DNA of 24,329 nt from Acidobacteriota bacterium (GTDB taxonomy: Bacteria; Acidobacteriota; Terriglobia; UBA7540), in contig JAKAWN010000043.1 of the NCBI GenBank assembly GCA_021827245.1, positions 1 through 24,329 of the forward strand, read 5' to 3'. The notes beneath the pieces were generated by a model, which was not told where the DNA came from, ran no database searches, and saw only the letters and a list, made by a program, of their open reading frames with translations. Made by a program: the position numbers and the translations under genes. Below are positions 7,126-15,196 of this stretch, piece by piece (position 1 is the stretch's first letter; the number at the start of each line of letters is the position of its first letter).

Positions 7126-7980
7126 TTATACCTGCGAAACGCCTGCGGCAAACCCCCGGAGAGCGCTCTGCGCTCCCGCGGCGAGCAAGGAATGGCACCG
7201 CCGGGAGACTAACATTCCTAACCCAAGCAGGCCCATCAACCCCAACCCGAGGAGCGTCAGCGAGCTTGGCTCGGGAGTCGAAATGGGGCCGCAAGACGAA
7301 TTTGTGGTTGCTGTACCCCCCGTACTGCCTTCGTTACCCGCGAATTCTGTGCACCCGGCCTGCGGAATGTAAGCAATTTGCGCCACAAAGAAGTTATCCG
7401 GGCCGCCGCCCTTACTGGTTCCGTTGATGAATTCCTCGAGCAGAGCCGTCTCAGTCAACGCAGAGTTCGCCGTGTTGAGAACGAGCTCCAGCCCTCCCGC
7501 GTCGTTGGCCTGACCTGTCGGTGAATTACTCACGGGGACGTTGTCGTTGAAGAAGCCAAACCCGTCAAAGTTGCTAGCGGACGTGGACAACGGCCCGCAA
7601 GTATCGCCGCCGCCACCTCCCAAGGAATTCGCCGAGCTGGTGCAGCTGACTGCGGTCAGAGTTCCATCACTTCCGTCGTAATTGAAGCCGAAGCCGTTAT
7701 TGTGAATGCCGTAATTCCCGTTCATAGCCACACTAATGGTCACCTGATCCGTCGAATCGGCCGTGATCGTAACGGTTCCGTAAGGTGCCGTGCCGGGGAA
7801 GTTGCTAGTGTTGCTGACGGAAAGGCCGATTGAGCACGAGGTATTGCCGGTATTACACGTCCCACCGGCCGTAGTGAAGGTGGAAATCGTATCCGCCTTC
7901 GCGCTTGAGACACCCAGAAGCGCCATCAACGTGATCAGAAACGCGCATGGAGTCAAATACTTCATCGTCCTCTTGAACAT
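7126..7980 (-). CDS. Secreted PEP-CTERM domain protein
   Basis: The 284-residue protein has a Sec signal peptide (MFKRTMKYLTP, then a hydrophobic stretch, SSAKAD). A Gly/Ser/Thr/Asn-rich body follows with several Cys and no enzyme motif. The C-terminal sorting signal has PEP at 236-238, a Leu/Gly-rich transmembrane segment, and SRR at 259-261. Exosortases (XrtA type) cut near PEP and sort such proteins to the surface with EPS. Unusually, 23 residues continue after SRR, whereas these signals normally end within a few residues of the basic cluster. The ATG at 7980 was chosen because GGAGG lies six bases upstream; an ATG at 7995 has no such site. A sigma-54 promoter candidate precedes it and a strong terminator follows. 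Confidence 0.88.
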   Translation of the reverse strand: MFKRTMKYLTPCAFLITLMALLGVSSAKADTISTFTTAGGTCNTGNTSCSIGLSVSNTSNFPGTAPYGTVTITADSTDQVTISVAMNGNYGIHNNGFGFNYDGSDGTLTAVSCTSSANSLGGGGGDTCGPLSTSASNFDGFGFFNDNVPVSNSPTGQANDAGGLELVLNTANSALTETALLEEFINGTSKGGGPDNFFVAQIAYIPQAGCTEFAGNEGSTGGTATTNSSCGPISTPEPSSLTLLGLGLMGLLGLGMLVSRRCHSLLAAGAQSALRGFAAGVSQV

Positions 7981-8009
7981 GACCCGCCTCCACATTCTGC
8001 ACGCCGGAG

Positions 8010-8025
8010 AGCAATCCGCATACCA
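8010..8025 (-). promoter_or_regulatory. Candidate sigma-54 promoter of the PEP-CTERM gene
   Basis: The minus strand reads TGGTATGCGGATTGCT, against the consensus TGGCACG-N4-TTGCW. TGG and TTGCT match fully, GG and GC are ten bases apart, and only two positions of the -24 box differ. Transcription would start near 8000, about 20 bases before the start codon and ahead of GGAGG. PEP-CTERM genes are controlled by RpoN with PrsK/PrsR in several bacteria, so this is a sensible promoter type. Confidence 0.7.
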
Positions 8026-8488
8026 TTAGCTGGCACCTGCGGCGATTTATTTCAATTCTCCACATCCAAAAGAAATTACAAGGGATTTTGAGTTCACGCC
8101 AGGGGCGTCTGCGGCGGGCACACGGGTGACGATTTTAGAATGTGGCAAAGGATTGTCCAGAATGCGAAGCAGTTTTCAACCTTCCCTGTTTGGCAACAAC
8201 ATTCGCGGTTCCCGATCTCGGATCGTGCAGCGAAATGCCAACCTTTTTGGGTCCCATACAAAGGAAAAGGAGCAAAGTTTTACCACTTAATGGCAATCAC
8301 ATAGACATGAGTTCCAACTTCCGAGTTAATATGTGGATTGTCCTCCGCATTGATATCTCCTTGCGACGGAGCGCATTGCAGCTCCGTTCGCGATTCAGCC
8401 CAAACATCGGCAATAGGCGTGCTGAGTCTCGGTTTCTCCGCTTGGGGCAAGTTTGTGCCAGGAAGCAATCTGACCTCGAGGAGCAGTG
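8026..8488. other. Divergent intergenic region with operator-like motifs
   Basis: This 463-base spacer separates the minus-strand PEP-CTERM gene and the plus-strand EPS operon. It contains GGATTGTCC twice (8150-8158 and 8335-8343), a 5-3-5 palindrome CGATC-TCG-GATCG (8213-8225) and a hairpin at 8363-8391. It is more A/T-rich than the genes around it. I found no convincing -24/-12 or -35/-10 promoter facing the plus-strand operon. Confidence 0.5.
8363..8391 (+). promoter_or_regulatory. Leader hairpin upstream of EPS operon
   Basis: CGGAGC (8367-8372) pairs with GCTCCG (8381-8386); beyond a one-base bulge, GCGA (8363-8366) pairs with TCGC (8388-8391). The loop is eight bases. No T-tract follows, so termination is not indicated. 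It lies about 98 bases before the regulator gene and could be an operator or leader structure. Confidence 0.35.
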
Positions 8489-9499
8489 ATGGAGGTTAAG
8501 CGCCCGGACGGGATCAACGAGATGGGCCATGAAGCGAGCCTTGCTCTAAGCAGCGAGCTTTTCTCGCGGTCGGAGAGTTCCGCCATGAAAGAAACCGAAA
8601 AGATCATGGCGGAAATTGCCCCCACGGACATCCCCGTTCTAATCGTTGGAGAAAGCGGGTCCGGCAAAGAAGCGATCGCGCAGCAAATCCATCAATTCTC
8701 CTCTCGCTCGGCATCGCCATTTGTGAAACTCGTTTGCGCCACGCTCAGTCCGCAGCTTGCCGAGAAGATCTTATACTTCGACGAGAAATCAGAGCTTGTC
8801 GAATCACTGCTGGGCGCGGGAACCATATTCCTCGATGAGGTCGCTGACCTTGAACTGGCGATTCAGCCCAGGCTTTTGCACGTTTTGTCGGATGGGGGGC
8901 CGGTTGCGCCAAGTCACCGCTTGCGGGCTCGAATCATCTCGTCAACGGTTCGGAACCTGGAGGAAGAGATTCGCCAGGGGCGTTTTCGCGAAGAGCTCTA
9001 CTACCGATTGAATGGAGTCTGCCTTCGCCTGCCTCCTTTGCGACGGCGCAAGGACGACATTCCGCCACTGGTGGAATTCTTCCTCGCCAAGTACTCGGCC
9101 CTTTTGAGCCGACCGAAACCTTCCATCGCTCCCAGGGCGGTTTCCAAGTTGATGCGCTATCACTGGCCCGGAAATATTCGGCAGTTGGAGTATGCGATTA
9201 AGAAGGTCGTCGCTTTAGGCGACGGCGAGCAGGCGTTGCGGGATTTGGACGGCAATGGATCAGGCACTTGGCTCGATGATGACGACTTGGATAAGCCATC
9301 TCTCAAGCAGGCGGCGCGCGCAGCATCGCGGCACGCCGAACGGGAGCTGATTCTGAAGGCGCTGGAACGAACCCGTTGGAATCGAAAAAGGGCTGCTCGG
9401 GAGCTTCGCATCAGCTATAAGGCGTTGCTCTACAAGCTGAAGCAAATCGGTTTCGATGCGCCGCTCGAATCATCCGACGGCCAAGGAGAACGTTCATGA
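8489..9499 (+). CDS. Sigma-54-type AAA+/Fis regulator lacking GAFTGA
   Basis: A 336-residue bacterial enhancer-binding-type protein without a receiver domain (only about 30 residues precede the AAA+ domain). Walker A is GESGSGKE at 54-61 and Walker B is FLDE at 114-117. The arginine-finger region FREELYYRLN is at 167-175, sensor II WPGNIRQLE at 226-234, and a Fis-type helix-turn-helix at about 284-322 (RAARELRISYKALLYKL). The segment between the ESELF-like region and Walker B is about nine residues shorter than in NtrC, and the GAFTGA loop that contacts sigma-54 is absent. It may therefore not remodel sigma-54 and could act as a repressor or sigma-70 regulator, as other GAFTGA-less members do. 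The ATG at 8489 is preferred over GTG 8486 on spacing from GAGGAG. It overlaps the next gene by ATGA, so it is the first gene of the EPS operon. Confidence 0.88.
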   Translation: MEVKRPDGINEMGHEASLALSSELFSRSESSAMKETEKIMAEIAPTDIPVLIVGESGSGKEAIAQQIHQFSSRSASPFVKLVCATLSPQLAEKILYFDEKSELVESLLGAGTIFLDEVADLELAIQPRLLHVLSDGGPVAPSHRLRARIISSTVRNLEEEIRQGRFREELYYRLNGVCLRLPPLRRRKDDIPPLVEFFLAKYSALLSRPKPSIAPRAVSKLMRYHWPGNIRQLEYAIKKVVALGDGEQALRDLDGNGSGTWLDDDDLDKPSLKQAARAASRHAERELILKALERTRWNRKRAARELRISYKALLYKLKQIGFDAPLESSDGQGERS

Positions 9500-10119
9500 G
9501 GGCGGCAGCGTGCAAAGTGGCGATTGTCCTGTTGCTGGCAGCGGCTGTGCCATTGACCCTAGAGGGACAACAATCTTCCAAGGCGGCAGGCGGCAACGCG
9601 AGCGGGGCACCCGCAACCTCCGGCGCGCCGAGCAACTCATCTACTTATGTGATCGGCCCTACGGATGCCCTCGAAGTCAATGTCTGGAAAGAGCCGGACG
9701 TTACCCGTGCGGTTACGGTTCGTCCGGACGGGAAGATTTCACTGCCGTTGATAAACGACGTTCAAGCTGCTGGGCTAACTCCGATGGAATTGGCGAGCAA
9801 GATCGAAGAGGCCCTGAAGAGATTTATTACCAACCCTCAGGTGACGGTGACCGTCACCGCGCCCAACAGCCAAAAGGTTTTTGTAGTGGGAGAAGTCACC
9901 CGGCCGGGCGAAGTGAAGCTCCTTCCCGGTATGACCGTCCTCGATGCTCTGGCTAGCGCTGGCGGGCCAACTCAGTTCGCTAACTCGAAGAAGATCACGC
10001 TCCTCAGGACGGAAGGCGCGAAAAAGGTCCGGTATCCCTTTAACTACAATGCAGCACTTAAAGGCAATCTGAACCAGAACATCGCCCTAAAACCCGGGGA
10101 TACGATTGTGGTCCCGTGA
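9496..10119 (+). CDS. Wza-like polysaccharide export protein (XrtA type)
   Basis: The 207-residue periplasmic/outer-membrane export protein has a signal peptide at 1-25 and a Ser/Ala/Gly linker. A polysaccharide-export domain lies at about 50-125 (YVIGPTDALEVNVWKEPDV, PDGKISLPL), followed by one SLBB domain at about 130-190 (VFVVGEVTRPGEV, LDALASAGGP). It is far shorter than Wza of capsule systems (near 380 residues), with one SLBB domain and no lipobox Cys after the signal; short forms like this are usual in exosortase-linked EPS loci. It is expected to form the periplasmic part of the EPS channel, with the beta-barrel encoded next. The start overlaps the regulator stop as ATGA. Confidence 0.9.
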   Translation: MRAAACKVAIVLLLAAAVPLTLEGQQSSKAAGGNASGAPATSGAPSNSSTYVIGPTDALEVNVWKEPDVTRAVTVRPDGKISLPLINDVQAAGLTPMELASKIEEALKRFITNPQVTVTVTAPNSQKVFVVGEVTRPGEVKLLPGMTVLDALASAGGPTQFANSKKITLLRTEGAKKVRYPFNYNAALKGNLNQNIALKPGDTIVVP

Positions 10120-10126
10120 GAGATCG

Positions 10127-11593
10127 ATGCAAACGGTCGAGTTCGGGAAATATTTTGCTATGGCTACTCTGACGCTCCTTCTGCCACTAAACGCAACTGC
10201 CCAGGCGCCTGCGCCACTGCCACAGGATTCCCCATACGCGGGTGCGGCAGGACAGGCGAATGGCGGCCAGACCAACACCAGCTCGGCGGTCGAGCCGGCG
10301 CCGCAGGGTTCTTCACCAGTCTCTCCGATTGTTGGAGCAAAGGAGTTTGGGCTGGGTTCCACAGGTGAATCGCAAAGCTATTTTATCCCTTCATTCCAAT
10401 ACACGGGCTACGCGGACACAAATCCCGGATTCACAGGAAGCGGCGAAAAGCGGATTCTGCAGAGCACCTACGTCGGCAGCATCACGCTACAGAAAGTAAC
10501 CCGAGAAACGCAGTTCAATTTGAACTACGCGGGAGGCGCGGAATTTTACAACCGGCTGCTGACGCCCACGCCGACGAGCGGCGGAAGTTCTTATGGAACC
10601 TTCCATCAGCTCGGCTTGGGAGAATCGGTGAATTGGCGGCGCTGGCAGTTGTTTTTGGGGGACGAGGGAAGCTATTTGCCGGAGTCTCCAGGCGGATTCA
10701 CAGGCTTTGGCGGGCTGCAGAGCTTCAACGCCGGCCTGGGAGGATCCGCTCTCTCGACAGGTGGCAGCATGAACGGCCTCTTGCAGCCCAGCCAGAGCAT
10801 CCTGGGCGCATTTGCCCGACGGCTGAGCAACACGAGCATCAGTCAGCTTCAGTACGCCGCGACCGCGCGAACAACTTTCGCCGTGACCGGAGCTTACGGC
10901 GTGCTCAACTTTCTTGATTCCGGCTTCACTGACGACGAGTACTTCTCACTTCTGGCGAGCGGGACGCATGCTTTCAGTCCCGGAAACTCCGTTAGCGTGA
11001 CCTATCTTCATACGCTGATTCATTTCCATTCGCCTCATCAGGACATCCTGGACCGCGGTTTGATACTTTCCTACGGGCACAAGATTCTTGGGAGGCTTGC
11101 CTTCGAGACGTCGGCGGGTTATTTGCTGGACCAGTTTGCCATACCCACCGGCGGGTCGGTCACGCAGGGCTTCATAACCACTTATGATTCACTTCAATAT
11201 CGCTGGCGAAGAAGCGATTTCCGCGCCTCCTTCAATCGCAACATCACGGACGGGTCCGGCATTCTCAGAGGGGCGGAGACGGATCTGCTTGAAGGCAGCG
11301 TCGGCAGGCAATTCTTCCGAACGACTTATCTGAGCCTGGATTTTGGCCATGCCTACAACCAATCGCTCTCGCAAGCGATGGCAAACCGGCGCGCCAAGGC
11401 GGAAACCTGGGAGGGCGGCATTCATCTCAGCCGGGAGCTCGGCTCTCATCTGAGTTTCTATATTCAGTACAACGTCCAGCGCCAGACCGCCAATGCCAGC
11501 CTATGCACGCCGAGCGGTTGTGGTGTGACTTTCTTCCGGCAAACCGGTGGGATTGGAATGAACTGGCACACTCGGCCAATGCGTTTGCCCTAG
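10127..11593 (+). CDS. Predicted outer-membrane beta-barrel protein of EPS export
   Basis: The 488-residue protein has a signal peptide ending near NATAQA (about residue 26). A low-complexity Pro/Ala/Gly linker follows, then a long stretch of alternating polar and aromatic strands (for example SYFIPSFQYTGYADTNPGF and TQFNLNYAGGAEFYNRLL) typical of an outer-membrane barrel. I see no catalytic motif. Barrel proteins sit at this place, between the Wza-like protein and the chain-length protein, in PEP-CTERM EPS loci, where they probably give the outer-membrane pore that the short Wza-like protein lacks. The ATG at 10127 was chosen; it has a weak GAGAG site and follows the previous stop by seven bases. 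Confidence 0.75.
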   Translation: MQTVEFGKYFAMATLTLLLPLNATAQAPAPLPQDSPYAGAAGQANGGQTNTSSAVEPAPQGSSPVSPIVGAKEFGLGSTGESQSYFIPSFQYTGYADTNPGFTGSGEKRILQSTYVGSITLQKVTRETQFNLNYAGGAEFYNRLLTPTPTSGGSSYGTFHQLGLGESVNWRRWQLFLGDEGSYLPESPGGFTGFGGLQSFNAGLGGSALSTGGSMNGLLQPSQSILGAFARRLSNTSISQLQYAATARTTFAVTGAYGVLNFLDSGFTDDEYFSLLASGTHAFSPGNSVSVTYLHTLIHFHSPHQDILDRGLILSYGHKILGRLAFETSAGYLLDQFAIPTGGSVTQGFITTYDSLQYRWRRSDFRASFNRNITDGSGILRGAETDLLEGSVGRQFFRTTYLSLDFGHAYNQSLSQAMANRRAKAETWEGGIHLSRELGSHLSFYIQYNVQRQTANASLCTPSGCGVTFFRQTGGIGMNWHTRPMRLP

Positions 11594-11636
11594 TCACGGC
11601 ACGGGCGTGAAACGAAGTGAAGAGAGAGAGATTTCG

Positions 11637-13223
11637 ATGATCGGACACCGTCAACTCACGACCCAGGATTACTGGCAGATTCTTCGGCGCCGCCGGTGGT
11701 TTGTCCTCGTTCCCCTGGTGGTTGTTCCAGTTCTGGCACTGGGACTCACCTGGGTGCTGCCGAGCAAATGGACATCTAAGTCTCTTATTCTGATCGAGCA
11801 GCAGAGGGTGCCTTCGGATATCGTTCAGCCCGTCGTGACCGAGGACTTGAACGCGCGGCTTGCGACGATGCAGGAACAAGTCCTCAGCCGGACTCGTCTC
11901 GAGCCGTTGGTCAAGAAATACAATCTGTTCAAGTCTTACGCAGGGCGCGAGTCCATGGAACAGATTGTGGACCGTCTCCGCAAGTCCATTACTCTGACGG
12001 CCATCAAGCCGCAGGTCTCCTCGCGGGATTCGCGCGACGCGTTACCCGGATTTTCTGTTTCCTTGACCTTGGACGATCCTCGCGTGGCGCAGCAAGTGTG
12101 CTCCGATATTACTTCGATGTTTATCGACGAGAACCTCCGCCAGCGGGAGCAGGCGGCTCAAGGGACCACGAACTTCTTGCAAAGCCAACTGAACGACGCC
12201 GAGCAAGCTTTGGATGCGCAAGGGGCTAAGCTAGCTGCTTTTCAAGAGAAATACTTCGGGATGCTTCCCGATGAAACCCAGCAAAACCTCAATGTTCTTG
12301 GAACTCTCAACACGCAGCTTCAGGCCGTCGCGAACCAGATCGACCGGGCCGAGCAGGACAAGACCTACAACGAATCGCTCTTGAACCAGTTGGTCGCGAG
12401 CGAGCAACCCACGAGCCCAGGCGCGCCGAGCGGCCCCGCGGCTTCCGACCTCGACAAGGATATTCAGAACCTCCAGACCAGGCTGGTTGCCATGCGGGCT
12501 CTTTACACGGACGATTATCCCGATGTGGTGAAGCTCAAGCAGGAGATTGCGGACCTTAAGAAGCAAGCGCAGACGCAATCAAATGCCGCAAGCGTTGCCC
12601 CTAAACCCTCTGTAAAGACGCCGAAAGTCGCGTCCAGCGAGCCGCCCCAGGCGCCGCAACTCCACAGCCAGATCAAAGCTGACGATCAAGCTATTCACCA
12701 GTTGACGAATCAGGAAAATCAGATTCAGAAGCAAATCAAGATTTACGAGTCGCGGCTCCAGCTGAGCCCCAAGGTGGAGCGCGAGTACGAGGAAATCACC
12801 CGCGACCACAAAACGGCGCTGGATGTTTACAACAACCTCCTGCAAAAGCGGGATGCCTCGCAGATGGCGACCGATCTTGAGCGTGACCAGCAGGGCGAGC
12901 AATTCGTACTAATTGACCCCGCCAACCTGCCGGAAAAACCGTCATTTCCCAACCGGCTCGCCTTCGGTGGCGGGGGGCTGGGGGGAGGCCTGGCTTTAGG
13001 TCTCGGTCTCGCTTTCCTCCTTGAAATGAGGGACAAATCATTTTGGAATGAACTTGATGTACACGCTGTTCTCGGCGCCTATCCGCTCGCTAGGATCCCG
13101 ATTTTTGAGGAGAAAAAGAACAGCAAGGGGGTTGCCACGGTTATGCATGTGCCGAGTATATCCGGGCAGCCGGGCGCCACTTCGCAGGGTAACGGTTTAT
13201 GTATAAGGAATTTTTCGGCCTGA
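11637..13223 (+). CDS. Wzz/Wzc-like chain-length determinant (XrtA type)
   Basis: A 528-residue inner-membrane protein. The Wzz-type N-terminus (QDYWQILRRRRWFVL) has a transmembrane helix at about 20-40. A large periplasmic coiled coil spans about 165-410, and a second membrane helix lies at about 440-463 after the Pro-rich PANLPEKPSFPN segment. The cytoplasmic tail is short and has no kinase motifs; the matching kinase is a separate gene two positions downstream. It sets EPS chain length and links polymerisation to export. The ATG at 11637 follows a GAGAGAGAG site by six bases, whereas an upstream GTG at 11607 has none. The last 25 bases overlap the next gene. Confidence 0.9.
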   Translation: MIGHRQLTTQDYWQILRRRRWFVLVPLVVVPVLALGLTWVLPSKWTSKSLILIEQQRVPSDIVQPVVTEDLNARLATMQEQVLSRTRLEPLVKKYNLFKSYAGRESMEQIVDRLRKSITLTAIKPQVSSRDSRDALPGFSVSLTLDDPRVAQQVCSDITSMFIDENLRQREQAAQGTTNFLQSQLNDAEQALDAQGAKLAAFQEKYFGMLPDETQQNLNVLGTLNTQLQAVANQIDRAEQDKTYNESLLNQLVASEQPTSPGAPSGPAASDLDKDIQNLQTRLVAMRALYTDDYPDVVKLKQEIADLKKQAQTQSNAASVAPKPSVKTPKVASSEPPQAPQLHSQIKADDQAIHQLTNQENQIQKQIKIYESRLQLSPKVEREYEEITRDHKTALDVYNNLLQKRDASQMATDLERDQQGEQFVLIDPANLPEKPSFPNRLAFGGGGLGGGLALGLGLAFLLEMRDKSFWNELDVHAVLGAYPLARIPIFEEKKNSKGVATVMHVPSISGQPGATSQGNGLCIRNFSA

Positions 13224-14143
13224 AAGAAAACCCGTTCAGCGCGAATCCGGATCCCCGCTTTCTGGTTCCAACGCGGGAGACAGAAGAGACTTTTGCGTCC
13301 TTGACTTACGGCATCCAGCAGCGTCGCGGATTTATTCTTCTCACGGGTGAGGTGGGCACGGGTAAGACCACCATCCTTAATATGTTTCTCGAGTGGTTGC
13401 GAGGAGCGAATGTCGCGACGGCGTTCATTTTCAATCCCAGGCTGAGCGTCGTCGAATTCATGGATTTTATGATGACAGACTTCGGCATCCCATGCGATTC
13501 GGAACTTAAAAGCCAAAAGCTGATCCGCATAAACCAGTGGCTGCTCGAGCGCTTCCGAGGGAACGAGACCGCAGTCCTGATTGTCGATGAGGCCCAGAAT
13601 CTTTCAGTCGAAGTCCTGGAGGAAATTCGCTTGCTCACGAATCTGGAAACCGCGAGGGAAAAGCTGCTGCAGATCGTGCTCTCCGGACAGCCCGAACTTG
13701 AGTATAAGCTCAACCGCCCGCATCTCCGCCAGTTGAGGCAAAGAATCACTTTGCGTTGCAAGACGTTCCCTCTTACTTCCAAACAAACCGAAGAATACAT
13801 TTGCACGCGCCTGCGCATCGCCGGCAGAAGCGAAGGCCCACTCTTCAGCCCCAGTGCGATCGAGGCGGTTCATCGATACTCGCAGGGAATTCCAAGGATC
13901 ATTAACTTGCTATGCGACCATGCGTTGATTAATGCTTTCGCGGACGGCCGGAAGTATGTGGCGGCAAACACGATTGACTGCGTTGCAAAGGAGTTTGAGT
14001 TGAGCGAGCCCGCGACTTCCGCCGCGACAAGCGCCGCCAACGGAAATGGCGGACAAGCGAAGGCCAGCCGCATGCTCGACGAATTGACGGTGCTGATTGA
14101 TCGTTTGCGCAGAGCGGAAATCGGAGATGGCGAGCCTCGCTAA
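13199..14143 (+). CDS. ExeA-like AAA ATPase of XrtA EPS locus
   Basis: The 314-residue P-loop ATPase of the ExeA/MSHA-MshM type starts MYKEFFGLKENPFSANPDP, the family signature. Walker A is GEVGTGKT at 50-57 and Walker B is VLIVDEAQ at 126-133. A sensor/arginine region (LRQRITLRCKTFPL) follows, and then an AAA lid. A Ser/Ala/Gly linker and a short helical tail end the protein. No transmembrane segment is apparent, so it is likely cytoplasmic or membrane-peripheral. Members of this family are a regular part of exosortase-linked EPS loci, though their exact job is not settled. It overlaps the chain-length gene by 25 bases. Confidence 0.9.
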   Translation: MYKEFFGLKENPFSANPDPRFLVPTRETEETFASLTYGIQQRRGFILLTGEVGTGKTTILNMFLEWLRGANVATAFIFNPRLSVVEFMDFMMTDFGIPCDSELKSQKLIRINQWLLERFRGNETAVLIVDEAQNLSVEVLEEIRLLTNLETAREKLLQIVLSGQPELEYKLNRPHLRQLRQRITLRCKTFPLTSKQTEEYICTRLRIAGRSEGPLFSPSAIEAVHRYSQGIPRIINLLCDHALINAFADGRKYVAANTIDCVAKEFELSEPATSAATSAANGNGGQAKASRMLDELTVLIDRLRRAEIGDGEPR

Positions 14144-14152
14144 AAGGATCTT

Positions 14153-15196
14153 ATGAGCAGGATTCATGACGCACTGAAGAAAGCCGAAGCCGAACGAGCC
14201 CAAGCCGCCAGCGGCAACGGCCATTCGGAGACCGCGCCTGAGACTTGCGACGCGCACGCTAGCGGGGCAGCCAGCGTGGCGCTCCCTACGGGCACGGAGT
14301 CGGTCACAGATTCCAACTCGACTGTCCGGCCGGGCGAGTTGTTGCCTTCTCTCAATGCCAACTTGCCGCAAAGCCGGGTTGGGGCTGTGGCAGCAGAAAT
14401 GCCCCGCCAGAACGGGCCCGACTTTCGAGTTCCCCACAAAGCTGCGGCGTGCGACGCCGCATTTCTCGAAAAGTGCCCCCGCTTCGATTGGGCTCCGATC
14501 CCAAGCAAGATGCTTTCGGCCAATGAAAGCAAGTATCGCATCGGGGCGGAAGAGTTTCGGACTCTGCGGTCCAGCCTGGAATTGGTGCGGAAACAGCATC
14601 TTCTAAAAACCGTACTGGTCACGAGCCCGTTGCCCAGAGAGGGAAAGACCTTTGTCGCCGTGAATCTCGCTCAAGCCCTTGGCTGGCAGCGCGAACGCCG
14701 AGTGTTGCTGATTGACGGAGATCTCAGGCTGTCGCGGGTCCACACCTGTTTCGGTGAGATGCCGCGGAAACCTGGGTTGGCGGATTATCTGAGCGGCGAT
14801 GTTGATCCCATACCATTGATTCGCCGCGGTCCAGAAGACAACTTGTTTGTTCTTCCCGCAGGCCTTCCCGGCTCGAACGCCCTCGAGCTGATTGGGAACG
14901 GGCGGCTGAAGGCTCTGATTCAATGGCTCACCCCGGCATTCGACTGGATCGTCATCGATTCGCCCCCCGCTGTTCCGGTTTCAGACGCTCGCTTGATCGC
15001 GGAGAGTTGCGATGGCGTGCTGTTCGTCATCCGGGCTGGACATACTCCTTCTGACTTGGCGCAGAGGTCGATGGGGGAGATTCGCGGCAAGCGCTATTTG
15101 GGCATTGTGCTTAATGCCGTCGATACCGAATTGGCAGCGAGCTCGTATTACTACGGCGGCAATGGCAACGGAGCCGTTGGAAAGGGCGCGGCATGA
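14153..15196 (+). CDS. BY-kinase-type tyrosine autokinase (CpsD/CapB-like, XrtA type)
   Basis: The 347-residue cytoplasmic kinase starts with MSRIHDALKKAE, typical of the exosortase-linked branch. A variable linker spans about 15-120. The kinase core has Walker A SPLPREGKT at 158-166, Walker A' VLLIDGD at 184-190 and Walker B WIVIDSP at 265-271. It ends in a Tyr cluster (YYY at 332-334) and a Gly/Asn-rich tail, where autophosphorylation would occur. It should cycle with the chain-length protein to control polymer length. AAAAGGA lies just before the ATG. It is the last gene before a 605-base gap. Confidence 0.9.
   Translation: MSRIHDALKKAEAERAQAASGNGHSETAPETCDAHASGAASVALPTGTESVTDSNSTVRPGELLPSLNANLPQSRVGAVAAEMPRQNGPDFRVPHKAAACDAAFLEKCPRFDWAPIPSKMLSANESKYRIGAEEFRTLRSSLELVRKQHLLKTVLVTSPLPREGKTFVAVNLAQALGWQRERRVLLIDGDLRLSRVHTCFGEMPRKPGLADYLSGDVDPIPLIRRGPEDNLFVLPAGLPGSNALELIGNGRLKALIQWLTPAFDWIVIDSPPAVPVSDARLIAESCDGVLFVIRAGHTPSDLAQRSMGEIRGKRYLGIVLNAVDTELAASSYYYGGNGNGAVGKGAA

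Noticed and set aside
8026..8488. Sigma-54 promoter facing the plus-strand EPS operon
   Set aside because: Several GG-N10-GC spacings exist (for example near 8335 and 8411), but none has both a TGGC-like and a TTGC-like box.
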